From positions 62,001-126,000 of the forward strand of contig NZ_CZQA01000010.1 in assembly GCF_001458735.1 (NCBI RefSeq): 64,000 nt of DNA, given 5' to 3'. Both the position numbers and the translations under genes were made by a program. The notes under the pieces were generated by a model. The model saw only the letters and a program-made list of their open reading frames with translations. It searched no databases and had not been told where the DNA came from. This DNA is from Candidatus Nitrospira nitrosa (GTDB lineage Bacteria; Nitrospirota; Nitrospiria; Nitrospirales; Nitrospiraceae). Shown here one piece after another: positions 18,578 to 26,591 of the stretch. Within the stretch, counting starts at the first letter, position 1. Each line of letters opens with the position of its first letter.

Positions 18578-18655
18578 GCTAGCCGGTGAGGGTTAAAGGG
18601 TGAGCGGGTACGGAGCATTCACGATCGCGCCATACCCCTTTCCCCCCTGACCGGT

Positions 18656-18832
18656 TCACGGGAGGAGCTGCCATTCATCCTTCTCGATGAAGCACTTCAC
18701 GCCGGTCTGCAGCTTTTTAACATCATCCTTCTCGAAGAGCCTCATATAGCGCTCAATTCGATCATCTTCATCGATTCGTTCTTCCTGCATCACACCGTTG
18801 TTCCCCTTGTACCGTCGAATCAGCACTGGCAT
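18656..18832 (-). CDS. 58-residue hypothetical protein
   Basis: A short frame with an excellent ribosome site (AGGAGGG about six bases before the ATG). The product is M-P-V-L-I-R-R-Y-K-G at the N-terminus, then a strongly acidic helical middle (E-E-R-I-D-E-D-D-R-I-E), and ends K-D-E-W-Q-L-L-P. It has one cysteine and no membrane segment. Function unknown. Spacing to the neighbouring 67-residue gene on the same strand (about 78 bases) allows cotranscription. Confidence 0.6.
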   Translation of the reverse strand: MPVLIRRYKGNNGVMQEERIDEDDRIERYMRLFEKDDVKKLQTGVKCFIEKDEWQLLP

Positions 18833-19113
18833 CGAAACCCTCCTCTGGAGCTGGCAGTTGAGCCGCGTAAGTTGTTAGAATGAGCAGAATATCGTAAGCT
18901 GATCAGCATCGCTTGCACAAGGGTTGTTTGTCAAGATCTGAACGGCTCCATGCGGTGGAATGAGGCCCTCGGCAAGCTGTACCATGCTCGTACGTGAGAG
19001 GCATTACCGGAGACGGTACCACCACCCTCCCACAAATGCATCATTCAGGGCATGTCCTTGGCAAATGGATGCGAAAGGAAACGCACGCGAGCCAAGAGAA
19101 AGGATAAGATCCT

Positions 19114-19434
19114 GTGCCACTCTATGAATACCGTTGTGGACGGTGTGAGAAGCAGTTTGAAGTCACTCAGTCAGTCTATGCCAGGGTAGAAGACACTGAG
19201 TGTCCTGATTGCCATGCAAAAGAGGCGACGCGCCTTCTGTCTGCGTTTTCATCCAACGTGGTCGGATCTCGGAAACCTGGATTTACCGAGATCAAAGCTA
19301 AGGCCATGAACGAGGAACGGATGGAGCGATTCGTCAAATTGCCGCCGTTGAACGCAAAACGCAATGTCCCACCACCGAATATGTCATCCGAATCCGAGTC
19401 CTCGTCGGCAGACCGAACCACGTCTGAGTCGTAA
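19114..19434 (+). CDS. FmdB-type zinc-ribbon protein
   Basis: A 106-residue protein starting at GTG. It begins with P-L-Y-E-Y-R-C-G-R-C, and a second C-P-D-C pair follows at about residues 30-33, giving the four-cysteine zinc ribbon of the FmdB/CxxC_CxxC_SSSS family. The tail is Ser-rich and disordered. Such proteins are proposed regulators but their target is generally unknown. Confidence 0.85.
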   Translation: MPLYEYRCGRCEKQFEVTQSVYARVEDTECPDCHAKEATRLLSAFSSNVVGSRKPGFTEIKAKAMNEERMERFVKLPPLNAKRNVPPPNMSSESESSSADRTTSES

Positions 19435-19507
19435 CCATGGTACACCGTTCTCCTCGGGCCTGGCTACGCCGCAAGAGTCATCGGATCTCTAGTCGTGGAG
19501 AGCATCT

Positions 19508-20329
19508 ATGATGGGACGATTGCTCATCACTCAACTCTGTATGGGCCTGATTCTCTTTTTCTCCCCTCTCCAGGCATCAGCTCAAGTTAGGGGAAACCTG
19601 ATCATCGCCGGCAACGGTCCTGAACAAGCGACCATCGAAGCGCTGGCACGCGCCTTTGAAAAAGCCAATCCCCGTGCCTATGTTGATATTCTATGGAACG
19701 AAGACTCAACACCAGCCCAATTAGTGACGTCCGACCAGGCGCAAATTGCCGTCACTGGTGTGGGAGACGCGACACTGGTGGCTTCACAAATCGGCTGGGA
19801 CGGTATCGGGATTCTTGTGCATCTCGCGAACTTCACCAAAGAAGTGACGACGCAGCAGGTCGCCGACATGTTTTCAGGAAAGATCAGGGAGTGGTCGGAA
19901 CTGGGTGGCCCCGAGACAAGAATCCTGCTGATTGACAGACTCCGCACCCAAACCATTCGTGAGACGTTTGAGTCTCACCTCGGGATCACCGGAAAGATTC
20001 CCGGAACCGCAAAGGTCATCGGACCGGACGACACGGTCATCAAAACCCTCGTGGGCACCCTTCCGCCGCTCTCTGCTGTGGCCTATGTGTCGCTGAGTAC
20101 CGGGCTCTCCGCCGTCTCCAATGGAGTGGCCGTCCGTCTGCTGCCGGTCGACAAGATCGAACCGGAGGTTCCAACGGTCCGAGACGGCCGATACAGTCTG
20201 CGACGTCCACTGCTCCTGCTATCGAAACGGGAGGCGAATCCTCTTGTTGAAAGCTTTATCACGTTTGCGCTATCTCCTCCTGGTCAGGCCATTGTCGGAG
20301 AACTCTATGTGGCCATGTCGAACAAATGA
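19508..20329 (+). CDS. Periplasmic PstS-like substrate-binding protein
   Basis: A 273-residue exported protein. A signal peptide (residues 1-25, ending Q-A-S-A) is followed by a phosphate-binding-protein-like fold: G-N-G-P-E-Q-A-T, then A-F-E-K-A-N-P, V-A-D-M-F-S-G-K-I-R-E-W-S-E-L-G-G, a hallmark of PstS-type proteins, and a C-terminal S-P-P-G-Q-A-I-V. No permease or ATPase is adjacent, so it is probably a stand-alone binding or sensory protein rather than part of a complete ABC importer here. GGAGAG upstream supports the start. Confidence 0.8.
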   Translation: MMGRLLITQLCMGLILFFSPLQASAQVRGNLIIAGNGPEQATIEALARAFEKANPRAYVDILWNEDSTPAQLVTSDQAQIAVTGVGDATLVASQIGWDGIGILVHLANFTKEVTTQQVADMFSGKIREWSELGGPETRILLIDRLRTQTIRETFESHLGITGKIPGTAKVIGPDDTVIKTLVGTLPPLSAVAYVSLSTGLSAVSNGVAVRLLPVDKIEPEVPTVRDGRYSLRRPLLLLSKREANPLVESFITFALSPPGQAIVGELYVAMSNK

Positions 20330-20359
20330 TCCCCTCACGCTGCACGTAGGGAGGTTCTG

Positions 20360-20812
20360 ATGACAATCCCGTTCCACTTCTTCTTGTTCCTCTCGTGGTT
20401 GGTGCTGAGCCATGCTGGATTGCAGGTTACCCTCGCCGAAGAGGGAGTGATCGTCGATGGCGCCGGGTATACACTGCACGACGCGGAATCCATCAAAGGA
20501 CATGACGAACAACAACTGGAAAAAGACCCCGTCTGCGATAGCAGCCGAAAGCCAAAAATCCTGCGCGTGGAGCCGGATGAGGCTAAGCCCGGGCAAACCA
20601 TTACGCTGAAGGGGGAGAACTTCGGGACGAGAGATTGTTTTCGGGGTGTCGCGTTCAGTGCGGCTGGTCCCACCAAGATCGATTACAAGTTTGTGAATGA
20701 GACGACGTTAGAAGTCACCGTGCCCGATATCCAGCCCGGCATGTCATTCATCGATGTTGTGGCTGGCGGCGGCAATGCCCGTTCAAAAGCCTTTTTGGTA
20801 CAACCCAAGTAG
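20360..20812 (+). CDS. Secreted IPT/TIG-domain protein
   Basis: A 150-residue protein with a signal peptide (cleavage near residue 25) and one immunoglobulin-like IPT/TIG fold in the C-terminal half: K-I-L-R-V-E-P-D-E-A-K-P-G-Q-T-I-T-L-K-G-E-N-F-G. GGGAGG five bases before the ATG supports the start. It lies 30 bases after the binding-protein gene and is probably cotranscribed with it. Two cysteines flank the fold start and could form a disulfide. Confidence 0.8.
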   Translation: MTIPFHFFLFLSWLVLSHAGLQVTLAEEGVIVDGAGYTLHDAESIKGHDEQQLEKDPVCDSSRKPKILRVEPDEAKPGQTITLKGENFGTRDCFRGVAFSAAGPTKIDYKFVNETTLEVTVPDIQPGMSFIDVVAGGGNARSKAFLVQPK

Positions 20813-20872
20813 GCCGATTGCTCCTCGACGATTGCAGCGTGTCACAGCATCTGCATAAGGGGAGGGAACCGA

Positions 20873-21712
20873 TCACTCAGCAGTCTGCTGCCGGACGGCT
20901 TTGACAAGATTATCTGGGGTCCCAATGTCCAGATAGCGATCATGCGGAAACTTCACACTCTGTATCCGAAGACCTAGCTTGAGAGCCTCTTGGAAAACTA
21001 CCCCGACGGCTAAATCTCCTCCAGGATCATTGGAGGTGTTTGCCAGGACACCCATGCTCTGCTTCGTCTCATCCGCATGCAGAAATCGATGGAGAAACTC
21101 GGAAAAGACCGGGGTCCAGACAGCAAAACACCAGCCGAACGTGAGCGTCGTCGAAGCAGGTTTCATCTCAATCCCACGAACCCATCCCTCGTTATCACAA
21201 TCCACCATGTCCCAGATACGAGGATCTTCAATCCGATGCAGACCAAGCACGACATCCGCAGCCGTTCGTTCCTGTTGTTCGATGAGGTACCGGTAGGCAT
21301 CCGGCGGCCCAAACAAAATATCGGGAAACCCGAAGGCAACCCGGTACTTGGAAACAAAGGAGTAGGCTCGATCAAGCGTGTCAGGAGGCCCCAGCGAGCC
21401 GGGAATCACGAGATAGGCAAGCGACATCCCTACCCCTATGCCCTCCTGAAAATAGTTTGGAATATCCCATTTCCCCTCACGGATCACGATGAACGTCTTG
21501 GACACCCCCGCCGCCTTGAATTTTTCCAGCAGATACTGCGACGCCACTTTGGGTCGTGGCATCCCGCTCTTCGGATCTTTCGTGAAACCGACAGGGAACA
21601 ACTCCTTGCTACAAGGAAACGGTTGGAGGCGCTTGGCCTGTCCAGCAGCCGGAATGAGCCCGACGACTTCAGGCCAGGAACGAGGCGGCGGATCGGCAAG
21701 AGGAGCAGTCAT
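20873..21712 (-). CDS. Sugar-phosphate nucleotidyltransferase
   Basis: Transfers a nucleotidyl group to a sugar phosphate, as in glucose-1-phosphate thymidylyl- or uridylyltransferases. G-L-I-P-A-A-G-Q-A-K-R-L starts the catalytic domain, followed by C-S-K-E-L-F-P-V-G-F with the conserved lysine. The usual G-x-G-x-R is G-Q-A-K-R here. F-P-D-I-L-F-G-P-P-D lies about mid-protein. The frame opens at 21829, but the first 39 residues look unrelated to the family, so the ATG at 21712 is preferred (279 residues); neither start has a strong ribosome site. Sugar and nucleotide specificity cannot be read. Confidence 0.8.
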   Translation of the reverse strand: MTAPLADPPPRSWPEVVGLIPAAGQAKRLQPFPCSKELFPVGFTKDPKSGMPRPKVASQYLLEKFKAAGVSKTFIVIREGKWDIPNYFQEGIGVGMSLAYLVIPGSLGPPDTLDRAYSFVSKYRVAFGFPDILFGPPDAYRYLIEQQERTAADVVLGLHRIEDPRIWDMVDCDNEGWVRGIEMKPASTTLTFGWCFAVWTPVFSEFLHRFLHADETKQSMGVLANTSNDPGGDLAVGVVFQEALKLGLRIQSVKFPHDRYLDIGTPDNLVKAVRQQTAE

Positions 21713-21958
21713 GAGAGCGGTATTATCGCTGGATTCATGCGATGAGTCCAGACATGTTGGTACGGCGCTATGAGGATTTCCCTTCCCATACCTAGCAACA
21801 CCCACGGGTAGGCAGATGTGAGGAACCATCTTGGTGAGGCCATGACCAATTCCGTTTCCGGATGCCTCGACAAGGGAAGGCAGGATCGTGTAGCCTATAT
21901 ATGATACCGATAGATGCCTGTTCTACACGTAAGCACTTCACAAAAGAGAGTTCGCTAG

Positions 21959-22333
21959 ATGCCATACTCTTCGTCTCAACAAGCTCTATCCACCGTATTC
22001 CTTGCTGTCGGCCTATTTACCTCACTACCAGCTTTGGCAACCCCACCGGTCAAAGAACGCCTTCCCTTAACGATGAGCGGAGCCGGTTGCAGCGGGAAAG
22101 AGGCGGAGATTAACAAGATTTTGCAAGCCATTCCTGGTGTCCTTAGTGTCGATTTCAACCGTATCCCCGACCATGTGCTTGTCGACATTACGCCCAGCAG
22201 CGTGAAGCCGGAAGATGTGTTGAAACGGGTCAACGAAGCCGCATCCTCCTGGCAATGCAAGGTTGAGATCATTGAGGGATGTATCTCGGCCAAAATGCCG
22301 ACCGCCTCAGCCGCCCCGCACCAGCATGAGTAA
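21959..22333 (+). CDS. Exported HMA-like protein with a single metal-loop cysteine
   Basis: A 124-residue protein with a signal peptide (residues 1-27) and a ferredoxin-like heavy-metal-associated fold: M-S-G-A-G-C-S-G-K-E-A-E-I-N-K-I-L, P-G-V-L-S-V-D-F-N, then P-E-D-V-L-K-R-V-N. The canonical CxxC is reduced to one cysteine in the loop, with others further on (C in W-Q-C-K, E-G-C-I), and the tail ends H-Q-H-E. It may be a periplasmic copper or mercury chaperone with altered ligands, or a structural relative that no longer binds metal. Confidence 0.65.
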   Translation: MPYSSSQQALSTVFLAVGLFTSLPALATPPVKERLPLTMSGAGCSGKEAEINKILQAIPGVLSVDFNRIPDHVLVDITPSSVKPEDVLKRVNEAASSWQCKVEIIEGCISAKMPTASAAPHQHE

Positions 22334-22897
22334 CAGTGGGTAGATGAAGATCTCCCCTTATGCTTCATCCATACTCCCGCAACTCGGCCAGCGGCTGTTG
22401 ACAAACCCAGCCCGTCGCGTCTCTCATCGATCAAAAGCTCAACAGAATATGCTTCGCCTCTTCGCTTGCCGTGGCCTTTCTGGACAACCTTTCTAAACAG
22501 CGGTGGACTATTCAACGACCATCGACAATCTCACCCTCAGCGTCATGTCGGATGTTGTCTTCTCGTTTGTCAATAGATCCTAGGCAACGCAGACTGACAG
22601 CCTGTCATTTCATAGTGCTGTTTGCACCTAGACTGATTGGCCGCTCGTCCCTACCTCAAAAGGACGTAGTGGAAGCATTCCTAAGATGCTATTAATACCC
22701 ACATCTTCTCGATAAGGCCTGTACTGAAACCACGGTCGTTGTGAGTGGTGATGCAGGAACAGATGTTTCGGCGTAAATAAGGAGAAGTTCAACATTTTCT
22801 CAAGGGTGCTGCTCCATATCCTTGGTTAGAACAATCCAAACAATATATCTGAGATTAGGAAGCTTGGCGGCTCAGTCAATCACAAGGAGGTAGCCCA
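22334..22897. other. Intergenic, 564 bases
   Basis: No gene is supported: the frames present are short and lack ribosome sites and recognisable motifs. It should contain the promoter of the PEP-CTERM gene. I see no clear hairpin terminator for the upstream gene. Confidence 0.5.
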
Positions 22898-23575
22898 ATG
22901 AAGAAAGCGTTAGCCATAGCCTTTGGTCTCGCAACCGCCGTATCTGTGCTTGTGCTGGCCACCAGCGCCGTCTCTCTGGCTACCCCACTGACCTTCGTAT
23001 TCCAAGGGCAGGTGTCCGGCGTCCTGGACGATGATTCAGGGACGTTTGGGTCCAACTTTGCCGTTGGCGATCCCGTCACCGGCTTCTGGAGCTTTGATAC
23101 TACGGCAACGCAAAACACAACGGGGCTACCCTATCTGAGCTACTACCATGCCACCTTCAGCGCCACTATCAGCGGGAAGACCTTCGCAGGCGCTGCGGAA
23201 TACCGTATTTTTGACGATGGACCTGGTGGCGATGGATTTTCAGTCATTAATGAAACTGGTACCTATTCCACACCTGCGTTAGGTTCTCTCACACCAAGCA
23301 CGTTTTTTGTTCAGTTTCTTGGTATGCCGACGACGACCTTGTCAAACCAAAGTATCGTGACGAATCCAGCCGGGTTGTTCCCACTTTATGATCCTACCTA
23401 TGCCCCTCACGGGTTGCGGCTTGACGGCGTTGATGGGTCGTTCGGTCTCTTGAATTTCACCGTTGCCTCCGTAAATCCAGTTCCTGAGCCTACTACGGCA
23501 TTGTTGTTGCTTACAGGCTTGGGAATCATCATGTGGACGACACGCAGGAAGGCCGCAGAATCGCTCAACTCGTAG
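22898..23575 (+). CDS. PEP-CTERM sorting-domain protein
   Basis: A 225-residue exported protein with an N-terminal signal peptide and a C-terminal V-P-E-P-T-T, hydrophobic helix (A-L-L-L-L-T-G-L-G-I-I-M-W) and T-R-R-K. This is the PEP-CTERM tripartite signal processed by an exosortase, implying display on the surface or in extracellular matrix. AGGAGG with ideal spacing fixes the start. The body is beta-rich and not assigned to a family. No exosortase is encoded in this window. Confidence 0.9.
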   Translation: MKKALAIAFGLATAVSVLVLATSAVSLATPLTFVFQGQVSGVLDDDSGTFGSNFAVGDPVTGFWSFDTTATQNTTGLPYLSYYHATFSATISGKTFAGAAEYRIFDDGPGGDGFSVINETGTYSTPALGSLTPSTFFVQFLGMPTTTLSNQSIVTNPAGLFPLYDPTYAPHGLRLDGVDGSFGLLNFTVASVNPVPEPTTALLLLTGLGIIMWTTRRKAAESLNS

Positions 23576-23603
23576 TCACTGGCCTGATCAATCTCATCAA
23601 TCT

Positions 23604-23648
23604 CCCAAGGAGGCTCTTGCTGAGGAGTCAGTCAGAGTCTTCCTTGGG
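23604..23648 (+). terminator. Hairpin downstream of the PEP-CTERM gene
   Basis: CCCAAGGA (23604-23611) pairs with TCCTTGGG (23641-23648), extended inward by further pairs (GCTCT with AGAGT-like bases). It lies about 30 bases past the stop and no strong T-tract follows. Confidence 0.5.
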
Positions 23649-23798
23649 CGATTTCAATAGACGACTCTCATCCATTCGCCAAACGGAGCCGAATAATTGA
23701 TGCAGGTCCAAGGTCAGGCCAAACCTGCTTGCGCCGCTATGGTTGTGACGAGGAGTTGTGAGGATATTGAGGCTGGCGACTCAAACCCGGACCAATCC

Positions 23799-24830
23799 TT
23801 ATGACGACGCCGACTGGTCCGTGGTAGGCATCACTCGAAACTCTTGGATGATGTTCCAGACTCGCAACACATCAACGGTCAGCGCTGCACCATAGGAGGG
23901 GCCATAGTCACGCTCAGAAAGATGCCCCATGCTGTCATTCCAAGTTTCGAAGCGCACGGGCCCAGCGGAGGCTGCCAGTGACCAAGCAAACTGTTTTTGG
24001 CTCTGCCCCATGGTATTCACGAAGATCCCGGAATCCCACATCAGCGCCAATTCGATTTCCCAGGTTGGAATCGTTTCACCAGTGGCCGTTGTCCGATACT
24101 GGCCGATGGCAATCGCCGGCTGTACTAGCGCCGCCGTGCTTCTGACGGAATGGAGTGCCGCTCCGTTGCTCTGATAACTGATCCGCCCCATGGCGGAGGC
24201 CCGGACGTTGATATCACCCCATTTCTCCGAATGCCAGACCGACGGAGTAATCTGTAGCCGACGAATGCCGCCTCGCAGAAACCCTTGTTGGTAAATGGTT
24301 CCAACGGAAAACCCTCCACCGGCAAAAAGGACCTTCCGATCACACAGGGATATCCACCGAGTGATCGACCCATCGATCGTCACATCGGTTTCCTTCCGAG
24401 GGGCCACTGTAGGCACAGACGGCAGTTGGCGAAGCTGATGGACAACCTTATTCTGAAAATACTGGCTCGGTTCGTCACTCGTGGGACTGACGCCGGCAGT
24501 CAGATTGGTGCTCCATCCCTCCAGCATTCCGGTCCAATGCTGAGTCCAGCTGAGCGTCATGAGATTGAAGCCGAGCGTATTGCCCACCGTGGAGTCATAT
24601 TTATTGCCTACGCCATCTACTGGTGTGAATCGATTGAGCGTCAGTCCGGAGGTGACCATCGTATATTGATCCGGGAATGCCACGCTCCCCCAATGCACCG
24701 ACGGGGCAGGATTTTCACTCCAGGCTGGAGTAGATATCCCGCCTGCAAGTAGTAGCAGAGCCCCACCGATCAGGGTCACTCTTCGTTGCTTTGGCCTTGA
24801 TGCTCTGTCAAACGCAATCTTCCGCTTCAT
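23799..24830 (-). CDS. Probable outer-membrane or exported beta-rich protein
   Basis: An exported protein of about 343 residues. The preferred start is the ATG at 24830, which gives a basic n-region and signal peptide (V-T-L-I-G-G-A-L-L-L-L ending P-A-W-S); GGAGGGG precedes it at 12 bases. The mature part alternates polar and hydrophobic residues and is rich in aromatic and glycine residues, with many short beta-like stretches (for example F-N-L-M-T-L-S-W-T and I-A-I-G-Q-Y-R-T), consistent with an outer-membrane barrel. I do not recognise the family. Confidence 0.6.
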   Translation of the reverse strand: MKRKIAFDRASRPKQRRVTLIGGALLLLAGGISTPAWSENPAPSVHWGSVAFPDQYTMVTSGLTLNRFTPVDGVGNKYDSTVGNTLGFNLMTLSWTQHWTGMLEGWSTNLTAGVSPTSDEPSQYFQNKVVHQLRQLPSVPTVAPRKETDVTIDGSITRWISLCDRKVLFAGGGFSVGTIYQQGFLRGGIRRLQITPSVWHSEKWGDINVRASAMGRISYQSNGAALHSVRSTAALVQPAIAIGQYRTTATGETIPTWEIELALMWDSGIFVNTMGQSQKQFAWSLAASAGPVRFETWNDSMGHLSERDYGPSYGAALTVDVLRVWNIIQEFRVMPTTDQSASS

Positions 24831-24860
24831 CGTGAACAACCGCCCCTCCATTAGGAACAT

Positions 24861-25130
24861 CGTGCCTGGCTACAGCACGCGTATCAAGGAACAGACCCGG
24901 AAAGTAGAAATGCCGAATAGCGAACGAATTCTACATGACTCGCACAAAGGTCTCGACTAAATTTGACTGAAAATTCATTGATAACCCACACCGATTAATC
25001 CTTCTTCTGCACAACTCGCACCAACTGATTTATCCCTGCATCTCTCGACAGGCCTCTCGATCCTATGCTAGCTTACGCGCTTGCTTTTCTATACGCACTC
25101 CTTTCGATACGAGAGTTCACAGGCGCAAAC
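24861..25130. other. Divergent spacer upstream of pycA
   Basis: About 270 bases between divergent genes. The pycA reading frame is open back to 25065, but the carboxylase homology starts at 25131. Promoters for both flanking genes are expected here; none is obvious. Confidence 0.4.
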
Positions 25131-26549
25131 ATGTTCAGGAAAATCTTAGTCGCCAATCGCGGTGAAATCGCCATGCGGATCATCCGCGCCTGCCGCGAAT
25201 TGAACATTGCGACCGCCGCCATTTACTCCGAAGCGGATTCAACCGGCATCTACGTTAAGAAGGCCGACGAGTCGTATCTGGTCGGACCAGGGCCGGTGAA
25301 AGGCTTCCTCGATAGCAAACAGATCGTGGACCTTGCCACGCGCATCGGTGCGGATGCAATCCATCCAGGCTACGGATTTCTCTCGGAGAACGCAGAGTTT
25401 GCCGAACTCTGCGAAGCATCCAATATTACATTCATCGGCCCGTCTACCCACGCCATTACTCTGATGGGCAGCAAGGTCAAGGCCCGCGAACTTGCCGAAT
25501 CAGCAGGCGTGCCGATCGTGCCAGGTACGGACGGCGCCATTACCAATGTCAAAGAAGCGCTGGCCTTCGCCCACAAAGCTGGCTATCCGGTGATGATCAA
25601 GGCGAGCGCCGGTGGGGGCGGGCGCGGGTTACGTGTGGTCCGGTCCGATGAGGAGCTTCGCGAAAACATGGAAGTCGCGGCACGCGAGGCCCAAGCATCT
25701 TTTGGCGACGGCAGCGTGTTTATCGAGAAATACATCGAGCGACCGCATCATATTGAGTTTCAGATCCTGGGAGACCGGCACGGCAACATTATCCATCTCG
25801 GAGAACGGGACTGTTCGATCCAGCGGCGACATCAGAAATTGATCGAGATCGCGCCATCCTTGATCTTGACGCAGGAGCTCCGTGAAGAGATGGGCAACGC
25901 CGCCATCGCCATCGCCCGCGCGGTCAACTATGACAACGCGGGAACCGTGGAGTTTCTCCTCGACCAAGAGGGTAAGTTCTACTTTATCGAAATGAATCCA
26001 CGACTCCAAGTCGAACATACCGTCACCGAGCAGATTACGGCCATTGATATCGTACGGAATCAAATTAAGATCGCGGCAGGCCTCCCGCTCAGCATCCAAC
26101 AGAAAGACGTGATTTTGCAAGGTCACGCGATTCAATGTCGGATCAACGCGGAGGACCCCAAAAACAATTTTCTGCCTTGTACAGGAACCGTCACAGCCTA
26201 TCTCTCTCCCGGTGGGATCGGTGTTCGCATCGACGGAGCGGTCTATAAGGATTATACCGTTCCGCCCTACTATGACGCCCTGCTGGCCAAGCTGACAGTC
26301 CGAGGCCGTACGTGGGAAGAAACCGTCAGCCGCATGAGGCGCTCACTCGAAGAGTATGTCATTCGAGGGCTCAAGACGACGATTCCCTTTATGGAAGCGA
26401 TCATGCAGGAACCCGACTTTATCGCAGGGCGGTTCGACACCTCCTATCTGGATACTCACCAGGAGCTGTACGGATACCACGAATTTGAACCACCGGAAGA
26501 CTTGGTCCTGGCGCTCTCTGCAGCGATCGCCGCCTACGAAGGACTCTAA
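25131..26549 (+). CDS. pycA: Biotin carboxylase subunit of pyruvate carboxylase
   Basis: ATP-dependent carboxylation of biotin on the partner subunit. The 472-residue protein starts at M-F-R-K-I-L-V-A-N-R-G-E-I-A and has the ATP-grasp glycine loop K-A-S-A-G-G-G-G-R-G, catalytic E-M-N-P-R-L-Q-V-E-H-T-V-T-E and R-I-N-A-E-D-P. The frame extends upstream to 25065 but that part lacks homology. Immediately downstream, 42 bases away, is the carboxyltransferase/biotin carrier subunit, so together they form the two-subunit enzyme making oxaloacetate from pyruvate, an anaplerotic step that would also feed a reductive TCA cycle. The acetyl-CoA carboxylase AccC has the same fold; the neighbour decides the call. 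Confidence 0.9.
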   Translation: MFRKILVANRGEIAMRIIRACRELNIATAAIYSEADSTGIYVKKADESYLVGPGPVKGFLDSKQIVDLATRIGADAIHPGYGFLSENAEFAELCEASNITFIGPSTHAITLMGSKVKARELAESAGVPIVPGTDGAITNVKEALAFAHKAGYPVMIKASAGGGGRGLRVVRSDEELRENMEVAAREAQASFGDGSVFIEKYIERPHHIEFQILGDRHGNIIHLGERDCSIQRRHQKLIEIAPSLILTQELREEMGNAAIAIARAVNYDNAGTVEFLLDQEGKFYFIEMNPRLQVEHTVTEQITAIDIVRNQIKIAAGLPLSIQQKDVILQGHAIQCRINAEDPKNNFLPCTGTVTAYLSPGGIGVRIDGAVYKDYTVPPYYDALLAKLTVRGRTWEETVSRMRRSLEEYVIRGLKTTIPFMEAIMQEPDFIAGRFDTSYLDTHQELYGYHEFEPPEDLVLALSAAIAAYEGL

Positions 26550-26591
26550 TTCGAATAAACCCTCTGTTCCTAAAGAGACGCATTAACCATC

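Noticed and set aside
24861-25130. N-terminal extension of the biotin carboxylase from 25065
   Set aside because: The added 22 residues are hydrophobic and unlike the family start; homology begins exactly at M-F-R-K-I-L-V.
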